From NCBI GenBank assembly GCA_026981635.1, contig JALSIF010000050.1:1-5115 (forward strand): a stretch of 5,115 nucleotides of DNA, in the 5' to 3' direction. The notes under the pieces are model-generated. The model was given only the letters and a program-made list of their open reading frames with translations, did not search any database and was not told the origin of the DNA. Shown here one piece after another: positions 4,997-5,115 of the stretch (the first letter of the stretch is position 1; each line of letters begins with the position of its first letter). The position numbers and the translations under genes are program-made. Source of the stretch: JALSIF01 sp026981635 [NCBI: bacterium]. Lineage in GTDB: Bacteria > 4484-113 > JALSIF01.

Positions 4997-5115
4997 CGGT
5001 AGACCTCACAGCCTATCTTCCCGTGGCGGTCTTCTTCCTGGTGGCGGCGGGAATGGCGGCGATGATGGTGATGATGTCGCACATGCTCGGTCCGGTGGCC
5101 GAGGAGACCCGCGAC
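4993..5115 (+). CDS. nuoA: NADH-quinone oxidoreductase subunit A (NuoA), 3' cut by window edge
   Basis: The first 41 residues of the small membrane subunit that begins most complex I operons. Seen: a short polar start, YLPVAVFFLVAAG forming the first transmembrane helix (about 8-32), then HMLGP (30-34), the usual end of helix 1 before the loop that in the family carries a PYE-C/S-G motif, which would be just beyond the edge. Complex I passes electrons from NADH to quinone and pumps protons; NuoA sits beside the quinone cavity. The helix is unusually rich in Met (21, 24, 25, 27, 28, 31). The call rests on a short stretch and its typical length and motif order; other small membrane proteins are not fully excluded. 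It has a good Shine-Dalgarno and two candidate promoters, and is divergent from the secreted-protein gene. Confidence 0.75.
   Translation, partial: MTVDLTAYLPVAVFFLVAAGMAAMMVMMSHMLGPVAEETRD

Noticed and set aside
4867-5082. Minus-strand frame beginning with a His run (MRHHHHH)
   Set aside because: The His run is the reverse complement of the ATG/GTG-rich first helix of nuoA, so it is an artefact of that coding sequence and not a metal-binding peptide.

Overview
The window is a compact, strongly G+C-rich bacterial chromosomal segment with five clearly coding genes, a sixth that is cut by the right edge, and almost no non-coding DNA. Leu and Arg codon choice (CTG/CTC/CTT, and many CGG/CGC/AGG) is similar across all genes, and nothing looks recently acquired. 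There are no RNA genes, insertion sequences, CRISPR arrays or phage genes. The organism cannot be named from this alone. A bacterial NuoA, a predicted lipoprotein, a class 1 dihydroorotate dehydrogenase with an SCPN cysteine, and a mix of leaderless and Shine-Dalgarno-led starts suggest a high-G+C bacterium, possibly from a thermophile-rich lineage such as Deinococcota, Chloroflexota, Armatimonadota or deep Actinomycetota. That placement is a low-confidence inference.

Positions 2-1339 (+) hold the C-terminal 445 residues of a penicillin-acylase-family (S45) amidohydrolase whose 5' part lies outside the window. A TATAAT box inside a short inverted repeat follows, placed exactly so that transcription would begin at the GTG of pyrD (1368-2357, +). 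pyrD overlaps by 8 nt a predicted lipoprotein with a WD40-like beta-propeller (2350-3342, +), which has its own strong Shine-Dalgarno. These two genes look like one operon.

On the minus strand, a secreted protein of unknown function (4824-4222) is followed, with a 1-nt stop/start overlap, by a diacylglycerol/sphingosine-kinase-like lipid kinase (4222-3335). The kinase gene collides tail to tail with the lipoprotein gene: the last 8 nt of the two reading frames overlap.

Positions 4825-4992 are the only real intergenic region, and it contains an A+T-rich island. It carries a well-formed minus-strand promoter (TTGACT, 17 bp, TAGAAT) that again predicts a leaderless GTG start, for the secreted-protein gene. 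It also carries two candidate plus-strand -10 elements leading to nuoA (4993 to the edge), the first gene of a probable respiratory complex I operon.

I found no convincing new multi-gene system. The most interesting signals are regulatory: two first-in-transcript genes with an identical -10, 6 nt, GTG leaderless layout, overlapping divergent promoters, -10 boxes in the loops of short inverted repeats, and a possible 37-codon ORF ending in an ATGA overlap with nuoA. The pairing of a pyrimidine enzyme with a beta-propeller lipoprotein, and of an unknown secreted protein with a lipid kinase, also deserves comparative checking.
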